Of a stretch of 64,000 nt of DNA, positions 31,379 through 41,368 are shown piece after piece. The notes beneath the pieces were generated by a model. That model saw nothing but the letters and a program-made list of their open reading frames with translations, had not been told where the DNA came from and made no database searches. A program made the translations under genes and the position numbers. Positions within the stretch are counted from its first letter, which is position 1. Each line of letters begins with the position of its first letter. The DNA comes from Clostridium sp. 12(A) (GTDB lineage: Bacteria; Bacillota; Clostridia; Lachnospirales; Lachnospiraceae), in assembly GCA_000526575.1 (NCBI GenBank), contig JAGI01000002.1, positions 1,116,001 to 1,180,000 on the forward strand. The letters run 5' to 3'.

Positions 31379-32806
31379 ATGTCACCCAAAGCAAACTTAT
31401 CCGCCAAGGATGAGAAATTCCGTAATTTTGCATTACACGATAATATGTGGAAAGTCGTCCTGTACGTGGGTGCCCCTCTGGCCTTATACCAGAGCTTAAA
31501 TCAGCTGTTTAAAATCTTTGATGCCATGATGGCAGCCCATATCAGCGCCAATTCCGTCTCGGCGGTTGCATATTTATCTCAGATCAACTTAACCCTTTCC
31601 GCTTTGGGAGGCGGCCTTGCCATTGGTTCCAGCTTAAAAATCAGCGAAGCTTACGGGGCCGGTGACTTTGATCTGGTAAAGAAACGGGTCAGCAGCCTCT
31701 TTGCCATGTGCGGCATTTTGGGCGCGGCCATTCTTCTCTTTCTGATTCCTGCTGCTCCCCAGTTTCTAAAGCTGGCAAAGACTCCTGAAAGCTTTATATC
31801 AGAAGGGACTCAGTATTTTCGCCTGGAGCTTATTGGAATGGTCATCAGCTTTTTCAACAATGTCTATATAGCCATTGAAAGGGCCCGGGGAAATTCCAAA
31901 CGAATCCTGCATTTAAACATGGGCGTTATTGCGATCAAACTGTCCCTTACAGCATTGTTTGTATACGTTCTCCACGGGGGAATCAATATGATTTCTACTG
32001 CGACCATTATATCCCAATGCTTTCTTTTGGCGGCCGCCATGGTGAATCTCAATCAGAAGGACAATGCCTTTGGCTTTTCCCTCCACAGTATCAGCTTAAA
32101 GCGTGCGGTTACAAGACCTATGATTGTCCTATCGATTCCAGTAATCATTGAGAAAATGGCCTTTTCCTTTGGTAAGGTCATTATTAATTCCATGAGTACC
32201 ATATATAGTGCTCTAACCGTAGGCGCCCTGGGTATCTCCAACAACATTGGCGGCATTACCACCATGCCTCAGATGGGTTTTCAGGAAGGAGGCTCTGCTA
32301 TTATCAGCCAGAGCATGGGTGCCGGAAAACCGAAACGTGCAATCAAGGCTTTTGGCTGCATTCTGCTGATCAATATTATGCTGGGTGCTGTACTCATGTC
32401 TCTTTCCCTGTTGTTTTTAAAGCAGATCAGCGGCTTGTTTGCTGGAGATAATGTGGAATTTAGCAACATGATTTCTTCAATTTACCGGTATGAGGCTTAC
32501 GGTGCCATTCCTCTTGGAATTAATTCCTCCGTCCTTGCCCTTTTATATGGTTTTGGAAAGACAAAAATCACACTCACCATTAATTTCTGCAGGGTATTTA
32601 TTTTCCGGGTGCCAGTCCTTTTTATATTACAGAACTTTACAGACCTTGGAAGTGTCAGCCTGGGATTTGTTATGGCTTTTAGCAATACGGCCACTGGATT
32701 AATGGCACTTATCATCGGAATCATCGAAATACGAAGAATCTGCAGGCAATATAACGTAACCTTCTCCCACTTTTCTTTCAACAGAAAGACCTTAATGGAT
32801 CATTAA
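31379..32806 (+). CDS. MATE family efflux transporter
   Basis: Membrane protein of 475 residues with the MATE core: VLYVGAPLALYQSLNQLFKI, LGGGLAIGSSLKISEAYGAG and GFQEGGSAIISQSMGAGKPK, the last being the typical second-half loop. It is only distantly similar to the MATE at 26951-28351. ATG at 31379 follows AAAAGGAGAAAAATC; an upstream in-frame ATG lacks such a site. Transported compound unknown. Single gene, closed by a bidirectional terminator. Confidence 0.9.
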   Translation: MSPKANLSAKDEKFRNFALHDNMWKVVLYVGAPLALYQSLNQLFKIFDAMMAAHISANSVSAVAYLSQINLTLSALGGGLAIGSSLKISEAYGAGDFDLVKKRVSSLFAMCGILGAAILLFLIPAAPQFLKLAKTPESFISEGTQYFRLELIGMVISFFNNVYIAIERARGNSKRILHLNMGVIAIKLSLTALFVYVLHGGINMISTATIISQCFLLAAAMVNLNQKDNAFGFSLHSISLKRAVTRPMIVLSIPVIIEKMAFSFGKVIINSMSTIYSALTVGALGISNNIGGITTMPQMGFQEGGSAIISQSMGAGKPKRAIKAFGCILLINIMLGAVLMSLSLLFLKQISGLFAGDNVEFSNMISSIYRYEAYGAIPLGINSSVLALLYGFGKTKITLTINFCRVFIFRVPVLFILQNFTDLGSVSLGFVMAFSNTATGLMALIIGIIEIRRICRQYNVTFSHFSFNRKTLMDH

Positions 32807-32823
32807 ACTTATTCTATATAAAA

Positions 32824-32870
32824 ACAGGACGTGCAGTCCGGGCCAATTGGCCCGTGGCAGCACGTCCTGT
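32824..32870. terminator. bidirectional terminator between MATE gene and nrdG
   Basis: ACAGGACGTGC ... GCACGTCCTGT with an inner hairpin GGGCCAATTGGCCC; convergent genes on both sides. Confidence 0.7.
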
Positions 32871-32873
32871 CAT

Positions 32874-33392
32874 TTAATCCCACATTACGATGTTCCCTGT
32901 TAAAAGAGACTCAGGTACCTTAATGATTCTTTGGTTTGAGGAGCCTTTAAACCGAAGCTTTAAGTCCTTGTTTTCCATCTGGAATTTCCCATCTACCATA
33001 ACATCAAAGCAGGCAAGAAGTCTGCTTGTCTCTGGCAGGCGAAGTAACATATCACCTGTAATATCCCGTTCAAAATCATATCCAGTGTAACACCAGACAG
33101 ACTTTTGTGGATAGCGCTCCTTCACCCGTTCCACAAGGGGAATCAGAGATTTCTGATTATTGGGGTGCATAGGTTCTCCCCCAAGCAGGGTGAGTCCAGA
33201 GATATAATCATGATTTAGGTAATTCAAAATGGTTTCTATTGTCTCTTCTGTAAATTCTTCTCCATACTGGAAATCCCAGGCCTCAGAGTTAAAGCACCCC
33301 TCACAGTAATGGGTACAGCCGCTTACAAACAGGGAAACTCTCACTCCTGGCCCGTTAGCAACATCCGTAGGCTTTATGGTGGCATATTTCAT
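32874..33392 (-). CDS. nrdG: anaerobic ribonucleotide reductase activating protein
   Basis: Radical-SAM enzyme of 172 residues that makes the glycyl radical on NrdD. The cluster motif CTHYCEGCFN (CxxxCxxC) is present, with NGPGVRVSLFVSG before it and LTLLGGEPMHP (SAM-binding GGE) after. The start at 33392 follows AGGAGGCCGGTC. It lies 10 bp after nrdD and is co-transcribed. Confidence 0.96.
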   Translation of the reverse strand: MKYATIKPTDVANGPGVRVSLFVSGCTHYCEGCFNSEAWDFQYGEEFTEETIETILNYLNHDYISGLTLLGGEPMHPNNQKSLIPLVERVKERYPQKSVWCYTGYDFERDITGDMLLRLPETSRLLACFDVMVDGKFQMENKDLKLRFKGSSNQRIIKVPESLLTGNIVMWD

Positions 33393-33402
33393 GACCGGCC
33401 TC

Positions 33403-35532
33403 CTACAGATGAAGAACTCTTGATTTGATTTCCTTGGTCTTACCAGTATTCCAGAAGTTCTCTCCAAGATAGCCACAGGTTCTTCTGGTAACATTCATGC
33501 GGTTTTTGTCCTTGTTATGACATTGAGGGCATTCCCATTCCATATCATCGTTAATGATGATTTCTCCATCAAACCCGCACTCCTGGCAGTAATCAGACTT
33601 GGTATTGAATTCCGCATACTGAATATTATCATAGATGAACTTGACCACTTCCTCCATAGCCTCCAGATTATGACTCATGTTAGGCACTTCCACATAAGAG
33701 ATGGAACCGCCGGATGATATCTTCTGGAACTGGCTTTCAAAGGTAAACTTTGTAAAGGCATCAATATTCTCTCTGACATCTACGTGATAAGAGTTGGTAT
33801 AGTAGCCTTTATCCGTTACATCCGGGATGATTCCAAACCGTTCCCGGTCAATTTTAGCAAAACGGTAGCAGAGAGATTCTGCTGGTGTTCCGTAGAGGCC
33901 AAAGCCAAGTCCGGTCTCTTCCTTCCAACGATCCACAGTCTCACGCATATGGTTCATAACACGAAGGGCAAAATCTTCTCCCTCTTTTGTGGTATGGCTC
34001 TGTCCCTTCATCAATCTGGTAGTTTCATAAAGACCGATATACCCAAGGGAAATGGTGGAGTAACCGTCTTTTAAGAGGCGGTCAATGGTTTCTCCTTTTT
34101 TAAGCCTTGCAATGGCTCCATACTGCCAGTGAATGGGGCTTACGTCTGAGAGGGTTCCTTCCAATGATTTATGTCTGTACATAAGCGCTTCATAAGCCAG
34201 AGATAAGCGGTCCTCTAACAGCTTCCAGAACATCTCCTCGTCACCCTTAGCCAGTATGCCGAGCTGAGGTAAATTAAGACTCACAACACCCTGATTGAAT
34301 CGTCCTTCAAATTTATAATTGCCGTTTTCATCTTTCCATGGAGACAAAAAGCTTCTGCACCCCATACAGCTGAATACATTTCCTTCATAATATTCTCTCA
34401 TCTTCTTTGCAGAGATATAATCCGGGTACATGCGCTTGGAAGAGCATCTTACCGCAAGCTTTGTAATGTAATCGTATCTGCCGCCTTTTAAGCAGTTGTT
34501 TTCATCAAGAACATAGATGAGCTTTGGGAAAGCCGGGGTCACATAGACTCCTGCTTCATTCTTAATTCCTTCAAGCCTTTGACGCAGAACCTCTTCTACG
34601 ATCAATGCATTTTCTTCGATATACTCATCCTGATCGTCCAGGCATAAAAACAGCGTAACAAATGGCGCCTGTCCATTGGTCGTCATCAAGGTGTTGATCT
34701 GATACTGAATGGTCTGTACGCCGGATCTAAGTTCATCTCTCAGACGAATAGCTGCCATCTTCTCTACGATTTCTTTTGAAACAGAATCTCCAAATTCTTC
34801 TTTGATCTGTTTTCGGAATTTATCGTTGCTTTTTCTTAAATATTTTCCAAGATGACGGATGTCTACAGACTGACCACCGTACTGGTTGCTGGCAACTGCG
34901 GCAATGATCTGAGTCATGACTGTACATGCAACCTGAAAGCTCTTAGGGCTTTCAATCATCTTTTCGTTCATTACGGTTCCGTTATCCAGCATGTCACCAA
35001 TGTTAATCAGACAGCAGTTAAAAATGGGCTGTACGAAATAATCCGCATCATGAAAATGAATGGCTCCCTGCTCATGCGCAAGAGAAATTCTCTCAGGAAG
35101 CAGCATCCTTTTTGTTAAGTCCCTGGATACTTCGCCTGCTATGTAGTCTCTCTGAGTCGATGCCAGAATGGTATTCTTATTGGAATTTTCTTCTGCAAGC
35201 TCTTTGTTCTCGTTTTTGATCAGCTTTAAGATAGACTCATCCGTGGTATTGGCCTTTCTAAGCAGCGCTCTTTGGTAACGGTATATGATATACTTCTTGG
35301 AAAGGGTGTATTTGTTTCTTTTTACAAGGATGCTTTCGATCATATCCTGAATGGTCTCAACATTGACTACATCCTCTGCATGGTCTTCCACAAAATCCAA
35401 AATGGAATCGATCATCTCATCGCTAGCCTGCTCAGAGGGCTCTACTTCTGCATTTGCCTTTTGGATTGCCTTTATGATTTTCGCCCTATCATATTCCGCC
35501 ATTCTGCCATCACGCTTTTGAACCTTAATCAT
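33403..35532 (-). CDS. nrdD: anaerobic ribonucleoside-triphosphate reductase
   Basis: Oxygen-sensitive class III enzyme of 709 residues turning NTPs into dNTPs. An ATP-cone leads (MIKVQKRDGRMAEYDRAKII), followed by the PFL-like barrel with FVTLFLCLDDQDEY and the Cys region FSCMGCRSF. The C-terminus has the zinc-binding pair CQECGF and CPQCHN and the glycyl-radical loop RRTCGYLGENF, with Gly in RTCGYLG. ATG at 35532 is 10 bases after AAGGTGACAGG; 27 residues upstream in the same frame lie inside the promoter region. A likely NrdR box lies right after its -10 sequence. Confidence 0.97.
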   Translation of the reverse strand: MIKVQKRDGRMAEYDRAKIIKAIQKANAEVEPSEQASDEMIDSILDFVEDHAEDVVNVETIQDMIESILVKRNKYTLSKKYIIYRYQRALLRKANTTDESILKLIKNENKELAEENSNKNTILASTQRDYIAGEVSRDLTKRMLLPERISLAHEQGAIHFHDADYFVQPIFNCCLINIGDMLDNGTVMNEKMIESPKSFQVACTVMTQIIAAVASNQYGGQSVDIRHLGKYLRKSNDKFRKQIKEEFGDSVSKEIVEKMAAIRLRDELRSGVQTIQYQINTLMTTNGQAPFVTLFLCLDDQDEYIEENALIVEEVLRQRLEGIKNEAGVYVTPAFPKLIYVLDENNCLKGGRYDYITKLAVRCSSKRMYPDYISAKKMREYYEGNVFSCMGCRSFLSPWKDENGNYKFEGRFNQGVVSLNLPQLGILAKGDEEMFWKLLEDRLSLAYEALMYRHKSLEGTLSDVSPIHWQYGAIARLKKGETIDRLLKDGYSTISLGYIGLYETTRLMKGQSHTTKEGEDFALRVMNHMRETVDRWKEETGLGFGLYGTPAESLCYRFAKIDRERFGIIPDVTDKGYYTNSYHVDVRENIDAFTKFTFESQFQKISSGGSISYVEVPNMSHNLEAMEEVVKFIYDNIQYAEFNTKSDYCQECGFDGEIIINDDMEWECPQCHNKDKNRMNVTRRTCGYLGENFWNTGKTKEIKSRVLHL

Positions 35533-35559
35533 TCCTGTCACCTTTACCTCTTCTATATT

Positions 35560-35607
35560 TTGTATACACAATTTCTCAAGCACAACATCTAGTGCTTTTT
35601 TATTATA
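35560..35607 (-). promoter_or_regulatory. nrdD promoter with NrdR-box-like palindromes
   Basis: Minus strand TATAAT (35602-35607) is directly followed by the palindrome AAGCACTAGATGTTGTGCTT (35578-35597), which resembles the NrdR box core CAC-N(8)-GTG. A second palindrome-like TTGTGTATACAA (35560-35571) is centred 22 bp, two helical turns, further on. nrdR itself lies at 43104-43556. Confidence 0.5.
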
Positions 35608-35645
35608 CACCACAAGAGAAAAAAGTAAAGAGGATTTTAAGTCTT

Positions 35646-36266
35646 TTAATCAACAAAATTTGTCCAAATTTTTTCTTCTTGTACGGGAAGGCTGATTCCT
35701 GCTGCTTTTCCAGCCTCTATGGATTTTAATAGCCACGCCATATTTTTTCCAAGGTCTCTCATGACCTGGAGTCCTTCCTTATCCTGCTCCACATCCTCAG
35801 GTGTTCTTCCGTGTACCATGTTCCAATAACGGGATGAGACCACAGGCATCTGGGATATGGTAAAATATTTATTCAGCGCATCGAAGGTAGCCGTAGTGCC
35901 GGCCCTGCGGGCGGAGACAACTGCTGCTGCCGGCTTAAAAGCAAATTTTCTTCCTGCAAAAAAGAGACGGTCCAGCAAGGAAAATAAGGAGCCATTGGCA
36001 GAAGCATAATAAACCGGTGATCCAACGATCAGCCCATCCATTTCTTCCACTTTGCCAAGGATTTCATTTACCAGGTCATCCCCGAAGATGCACCGGCCCG
36101 TCTGGGCACATTTTCCGCATGCGATGCAGCCGTGAATGGCTTTTGTTCCGATATGAAGGATTTCTGTATTAATTCCCTCTTTATTCAAAGATTCTGACAC
36201 CTCCATCAGTGCCCGGTTTGTACAGCCTGCTTTGTGTGGACTTCCATTAATCAGCAATACGTTCAT
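35646..36266 (-). CDS. flavodoxin-fold NAD(P)H-dependent reductase
   Basis: Protein of 206 residues, FMN-binding. The phosphate loop is NVLLINGSPHKAGCTNRALM, followed by HGCIACGKCAQTGRC, a CxxC...C patch often found in this iron-sulfur flavoprotein-like group, and the PVYYASANGSLFSLLDRL loop. The start at 36266 follows GGAGAGTC. It ends 33 bp before nrdD's upstream region and lies 14 bp after the SNF2 gene, with which it is probably co-transcribed. Substrate (quinone, azo or disulfide) unknown. Confidence 0.88.
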   Translation of the reverse strand: MNVLLINGSPHKAGCTNRALMEVSESLNKEGINTEILHIGTKAIHGCIACGKCAQTGRCIFGDDLVNEILGKVEEMDGLIVGSPVYYASANGSLFSLLDRLFFAGRKFAFKPAAAVVSARRAGTTATFDALNKYFTISQMPVVSSRYWNMVHGRTPEDVEQDKEGLQVMRDLGKNMAWLLKSIEAGKAAGISLPVQEEKIWTNFVD

Positions 36267-36280
36267 GACTCTCCATCCTT

Positions 36281-39200
36281 TCATTCTTTTAATAGACCCA
36301 ATAAATCATCCCTGCTTAAATTGCTCAGGGAAATGGTACCCTCTGTAATAATCTGTTCTGCAAGATCCTTTTTAGATTCCTGCAGCTTTAATATATTTTC
36401 CTCAATCGTACCTTTCGTAATCAGCTTAAATACTGACACCTGCTTTTCCTGTCCCATTCGGTGTGCCCGGTCTGTGGCCTGATTCTGGGCCGCTACGTTC
36501 CACCAGGGATCAAAGTGTATTACCATATCTGCCGCTGTCAGATTAAGTCCTGTTCCGCCTGCTTTTAAGGAAATGAGGAATAAAGGCACCTCATCATCTT
36601 TAAAGGAGCTGACCATTCGGATTCGTTCCTCCTTAGGCGTTGCCCCGGTAAGAATATAATAAGGGATTCCCTCGTTTTTAAGCCTCTGGCTTATGACCTC
36701 AAGCATGGATGTGAACTGAGAGAACAGAAGGATCTTATGGCCTCCTTCCACTCCATTTCTCACAAGGTCAATGCAGGTTTCAAGCTTGGCCGATTCTCCG
36801 CTGTAATCGCCATAACAAAGATGAGGATCGCAGCAGATCTGTCTTAGTCTTGTAAGCTGGGCAAGAATCTGTATGTTGTCTCTTCCCTGTCTGCCCTCCA
36901 TGTTTTCCAGCTCTTTTTTAAGCTGGTACGCATTGGCGGTGTAGATCTCCTTTTGTTTTTTATCAAAGGCGGAATAGACTACGGTTTCCAGCTTATCCGG
37001 CAGCTCCTTTAGTACATCCTTTTTTAATCTTCGAAGGATAAATGGCCCAATGAGGCGATGAAGGTTTTTCAGTGCCTGCCCATCCTGATCCCTGACAATA
37101 GGGAGCTCATACTCTTTCTTAAACCTTTGATAACTGAATAAGAAGCCTGGCATAAGATAATCAAAAATACTCCAAAGCTCCGACAGTCTGTTTTCAATTG
37201 GTGTTCCTGTTAGTGCAAACCGACCGCGGGCCTCAATGCCTTTTACCGCCTTGGCACTCTGAGTGGAAGCATTCTTAATATACTGAGCTTCATCAATAAT
37301 CTGAAAGCGAAAGGATTTGCCCTCATAAAGAACGGCATCCCGTTTTAAAAGATCATAAGAGGTAATGAGTACATCATATTCATGGGAGTGGGCTAACAGC
37401 TCTTCTCTTTCAGCCGCCGTTCCTGTTACTGTCAGAACCTTAAGACCTGGTCCAAATGTGTGTATTTCATTTTCCCAGTTGTACACCAGAGAGGCCGGAC
37501 AAACAATGAGGGAACGGGCAGACCCTTCCTTTTCCTTTTCATCAAGAAGCAAAGCTATGACCTGAATGGTCTTACCAAGGCCCATGTCATCTGCAAGAAT
37601 GCCGCCAAACCCATAATGATCCAGGGTTTTTAGCCAACGGTATCCCGTCTTTTGGTATCCTCGCAAAATATGGTCCAGGCATCCTGGTATTTCAAAGTCA
37701 CTGTCTTCCACAGACTTCATCCCCCGGACTACAGCTTTATAAAGCTGATCCCGGTATAGAGTAATACCGCTGCCCTCTTTTAGAATGCCATCCAGATAAA
37801 GGGCTCTGTAGGCCGGCAGACGAAACGTTCTGCTCTCAAGCTCTGAAACAGAAACAGACATATCCTGGACCAGTCTTGCAACAGAAAGAAGACCATTGTC
37901 ATCCAGATTGATAAATTCTCCGCTCTTTAGACGATAGTACTTCTTCTTTCTACTATATTCAGCCAGAAGCTTGTTTAGCTCTGAACCTGACAGCCCTTCC
38001 GTGTCAACGTTAAGCTCCAGCCAGTTTCCTATACTCTTAATCCCCACCGATATCTTAGGAGGAGGAAGTATCTTTAACTTTTTAAATGGCTCTGAAAAAT
38101 AGACCTCTCCAAACGCCATAAATTCCGGGATTCCCACCGTCAGAAGACTGTAAACTGCCTCCTCGTCATTTCGTATGGCAGGAAAGGAGGAGTCATATTC
38201 CTTGTATTTAAAATATTTGGTGATCAGCTGGCTGATCCTGAATTCCCCCGGGACATCTCTGCATACCGTGCGGGGAAGACGTTCATCTTCCACGGGCTGA
38301 AAGGAATAATCTCCATAAGACAGAGTTGGCTTTAATATCAGGCTGTTTGGACCATCGGAATCAAAATCAAAACGTGCCTTAAGCTCTTCCGGCTTAAAGG
38401 TCTCCAGATTTATGTTTCCAGAATCAATGGTACAGTATGCCGCGATTCTCTTTAAGACCCGCTCATAGAAGAGTGGCATATCTTTATTATTTACCTCAAT
38501 TTCATAGGCAGAGCCAAACCCTTCTGTCATCTGTTTAAAGAAGATGAGAAGTGCCTCACTGCATTCCTGGTCACAGCAGTACAGATATTTGGTATCTGCA
38601 AAATACAAATACCGCTCCCCTTCTAATACCATCAAATCCTTGGGAATGGAAACAAGCACTCCTTCCCTGCCTCTCCTTCTTACGGTCACCGTAAGCTCCG
38701 GAGACTTATCCGTGACCGCCACCTGGCGGCTATGGCCCTTATGATCCTCAATTTCTAAAAGGTTTCCCTTCATCAGTCCGAAAAAGCGGTCCATGCTGGT
38801 ACGGCTTAAGGTAAGAAAACGCATCACAGGACTTGTGGTAAAGGATGCCTTCTGAAACTGTTCATGATGCTCTAAGTAGGTATTCACTACCTCCATAACA
38901 AATTCAAGGAGCGGCTGACTTTCTTTTTGAAATGCCTGAACGCTGTGATGAAAGGATAGGTTTTTTCCATATTCCACATAAGTACCGTTGGCTACCGCCC
39001 GTACAAATGCAGATAGGTCCTTTAGTACATACAGACGGTCTTTACCCAGTTTAAATTCAAGCTTTATCTCTCTGCGGCCAGCCATCATTGCAACAAAAAG
39101 CTTTACCTGCTCTCCCTCTCCTTCGCTCATAATGCGGGCAACCTCCCGGTTGGTGTATTCCCGAATCATCGCTCTTGCCTGTTGGGAGGTGGTTACAATC

Positions 39201-39430
39201 CTTCCCTGGTTTTCTGATTCCTGTTCCTTATACGCCTGGAATAAGGCCTGACAGTGCGGGCACATGCCCCGGTAGGAATTTCCCTGGGCACAGGAACAAG
39301 AGTAGTCAATTGCCTGACTACCCTTGATATGGAGACTTGCCTTATATTCTCTTCCCTGATCCTCTACAACTGCTTTGACGCCTGATTCACCCTTCCAGAA
39401 AGCGTTAGTCGTTATATGTGATACTTTCAT
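36281..39430 (-). CDS. SNF2 family DEAD/DEAH helicase with SWIM zinc finger
   Basis: Large ATP-dependent DNA translocase of 1049 residues. Residues about 40-70 form a SWIM finger (YSCSCAQGN...GMCPHCQALF). A middle region without recognisable motifs precedes the SNF2 core: Walker A GILADDMGLGKTIQVIALLL, DEAQ box IIDEAQYIKN, motif III LTGTPIENRLSELWS, then the helicase C domain with SLKAGGTGLNLTAADMVIHF and the arginine finger region TDRAHRMGQEKQVSVF. The family acts in chromosome maintenance or repair in bacteria. ATG follows GAGGAGCT. The gene lies 23 bp after argS. Confidence 0.95.
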   Translation of the reverse strand: MKVSHITTNAFWKGESGVKAVVEDQGREYKASLHIKGSQAIDYSCSCAQGNSYRGMCPHCQALFQAYKEQESENQGRIVTTSQQARAMIREYTNREVARIMSEGEGEQVKLFVAMMAGRREIKLEFKLGKDRLYVLKDLSAFVRAVANGTYVEYGKNLSFHHSVQAFQKESQPLLEFVMEVVNTYLEHHEQFQKASFTTSPVMRFLTLSRTSMDRFFGLMKGNLLEIEDHKGHSRQVAVTDKSPELTVTVRRRGREGVLVSIPKDLMVLEGERYLYFADTKYLYCCDQECSEALLIFFKQMTEGFGSAYEIEVNNKDMPLFYERVLKRIAAYCTIDSGNINLETFKPEELKARFDFDSDGPNSLILKPTLSYGDYSFQPVEDERLPRTVCRDVPGEFRISQLITKYFKYKEYDSSFPAIRNDEEAVYSLLTVGIPEFMAFGEVYFSEPFKKLKILPPPKISVGIKSIGNWLELNVDTEGLSGSELNKLLAEYSRKKKYYRLKSGEFINLDDNGLLSVARLVQDMSVSVSELESRTFRLPAYRALYLDGILKEGSGITLYRDQLYKAVVRGMKSVEDSDFEIPGCLDHILRGYQKTGYRWLKTLDHYGFGGILADDMGLGKTIQVIALLLDEKEKEGSARSLIVCPASLVYNWENEIHTFGPGLKVLTVTGTAAEREELLAHSHEYDVLITSYDLLKRDAVLYEGKSFRFQIIDEAQYIKNASTQSAKAVKGIEARGRFALTGTPIENRLSELWSIFDYLMPGFLFSYQRFKKEYELPIVRDQDGQALKNLHRLIGPFILRRLKKDVLKELPDKLETVVYSAFDKKQKEIYTANAYQLKKELENMEGRQGRDNIQILAQLTRLRQICCDPHLCYGDYSGESAKLETCIDLVRNGVEGGHKILLFSQFTSMLEVISQRLKNEGIPYYILTGATPKEERIRMVSSFKDDEVPLFLISLKAGGTGLNLTAADMVIHFDPWWNVAAQNQATDRAHRMGQEKQVSVFKLITKGTIEENILKLQESKKDLAEQIITEGTISLSNLSRDDLLGLLKE

Positions 39431-39453
39431 AGCTCCTCACATCCGTTCGCTGT

Positions 39454-41223
39454 TTACATACGCTCTGGTGCTTCAATACCCAGAACATCGATGCATTCAT
39501 TTAACACATCTTTGGTAAGACTGATTAAGCATATCCAGGATGCCTGACGCTCTTTGTTTTCTTCGGAAATAATCTTGGTCTCATGATAGAACCGATTAAA
39601 AGCATTGGCTAATTCATAGATATACTGGCATATCTTGTGGGGAGCAAGCTCTGTAAAGCTTGTTTCCATGATCTCGTTATACCGGGAAAGCTGAAGCATC
39701 AAATCCTTTTCTGAACCTGATACTGCAGGAAGGATCTTCGCTTCTCCTTCGTACTTCTCTTCCTGGCTCTGGTATCTAGCCAGAATGGATTTAATTCGGA
39801 CAATGGTATAAAGAATGTATGGACCGGTATTTCCTTCAAAGGATACGAAACGATCCATATCAAAAATATAATCCTTGGAAGCCTGGTTGGAGAGATCTCC
39901 ATACTTTAAGGCAGCAAGTCCGATAATCTTTGATGTTTCTCTCGCTTCTTCTTCTGAAACCGTCCGGTTTTCTGTTATCTTTTCATACGCAGCCTGGCAG
40001 ATGTCTGAAATTAGATTCTCAAGTCGCATAACACCGCCGTCTCTTGTTTTAAATGGCTTTCCGTCCTTGCCATTCATCGTACCAAAAGGAAGGTGAGACA
40101 TCTTTTTATCTTCTGAAACAAATCCAGCCTTCTTGGCTACGCGGAAGACCTGAACAAAATGCAGCTCCTGACGCTTATCGGTAATGTAAATATACCAGTC
40201 AGGCTTAATGTCTTTTTCCCTTTCAATAATGGTTCCAAGATCTGATGTGGAGTAAAGTGCAGCTCCGTCAGATTTTCTTACGATACATGGCGGTAGTTCC
40301 TTGGAATCCCCCTCTTCTGTGACATCAACTACAAGAGCGCCCTGGCTTTCATATGCCAGCCCTTTCTCAACCAGTTCCTGAATCAATCCGGGAATGTAGG
40401 GCTCTGCATGGCTCTCCCCTTTCCACAAGTCAAAGGAAACCTTAAGATTGCCATAATTCTTCTTTAAATCAGCAACTGAAACAGCAATGATATGCTGCCA
40501 GATGGCGCGGTAAGGACGATAGCCATTCTGAAGCTTTAACGTAGCATCATGGGCTCTTTTGCTGAATGCCTCGTCTGCCTTAGACTTCGCACTAGCAGCT
40601 GGATAGATTTCCTCCAGCTCGCTGATGGTAAATGGTGCTTCCGCTGGATATTCCCCTTCAAAAGTATCATCAAAATAAGACAGCTCCGGCTTTCTGTCTC
40701 TTAATTCTTCAATGATAAGTCCCATCTGAAGACCCCAGTCTCCGAGATGAACGTCACCAATGACCTTATGGCCCAGTAAGCGTCCGTTTCTTTTAATGGT
40801 CTCGCCAATAATTGCAGAGCGCAGATGACCTACGTGAAGAGGCTTAGCCACGTTGGCACCGCCGTAATCCACTACAATGGTCAAAGGATTTACTGTCTTA
40901 TCTAAGCCGCACTGGTCTGCCTTAGCCATGCCATTCATATATTCTGCCAGATAGCTGGAGTCAAGCTTTAAATTGATAAATCCCGGCATAACTGCTTCTA
41001 CTGCAGCAAATACTCTGTTTCCAGCAAGCTTTGCCACCACTTCTGACGCTATATCAAAAGGTTTCTTTTTAAACGCCTTGGCCGCTGCCATCGCTCCGTT
41101 GCACTGGTATTCGCAAAGGTCCGGGCGGTTCGACAGCGTCACCTTTGCATAGGCTTCCTCGTATCCGCAATCTGCAAATGCAGCCTTCATCTCTGCCGTA
41201 ATCAAATCAAGAATCTTATTCAT
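39454..41223 (-). CDS. argS: arginine--tRNA ligase
   Basis: Class I synthetase of 589 residues. The signature HIGH is present as PLHVGHLRSAIIG with the preceding VVDYGGANVAK; the KMSKS loop is degenerate as usual in ArgRS (FKTRDGGVMRLENL). The N-terminal additive domain and the C-terminal DALR anticodon domain (GPYILYTIVRIKSILARYQ, ANAFNRFYHETKI) are complete. No T-box was seen upstream. ATG follows AAGGAGACTAGCAACC. Confidence 0.96.
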   Translation of the reverse strand: MNKILDLITAEMKAAFADCGYEEAYAKVTLSNRPDLCEYQCNGAMAAAKAFKKKPFDIASEVVAKLAGNRVFAAVEAVMPGFINLKLDSSYLAEYMNGMAKADQCGLDKTVNPLTIVVDYGGANVAKPLHVGHLRSAIIGETIKRNGRLLGHKVIGDVHLGDWGLQMGLIIEELRDRKPELSYFDDTFEGEYPAEAPFTISELEEIYPAASAKSKADEAFSKRAHDATLKLQNGYRPYRAIWQHIIAVSVADLKKNYGNLKVSFDLWKGESHAEPYIPGLIQELVEKGLAYESQGALVVDVTEEGDSKELPPCIVRKSDGAALYSTSDLGTIIEREKDIKPDWYIYITDKRQELHFVQVFRVAKKAGFVSEDKKMSHLPFGTMNGKDGKPFKTRDGGVMRLENLISDICQAAYEKITENRTVSEEEARETSKIIGLAALKYGDLSNQASKDYIFDMDRFVSFEGNTGPYILYTIVRIKSILARYQSQEEKYEGEAKILPAVSGSEKDLMLQLSRYNEIMETSFTELAPHKICQYIYELANAFNRFYHETKIISEENKERQASWICLISLTKDVLNECIDVLGIEAPERM

Positions 41224-41331
41224 TGGTTGCTAGTCTCCTTTATATCCAGAAATTTCTAAGCTAAATATTAATTATATTACAAACAAGGTTAAAAATCAAA
41301 TTCTTTTCTAAGTACCAAGGGTTATAATAGC

Positions 41332-41360
41332 AAAAAAGACCGGGCATGCCGGTCCTTTTT
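41332..41360 (-). terminator. intrinsic terminator after efp
   Basis: Minus strand: GGACCGGCATGCCCGGTC followed by six T, right behind the efp stop. Confidence 0.85.
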
Positions 41361-41368
41361 CATACGGA

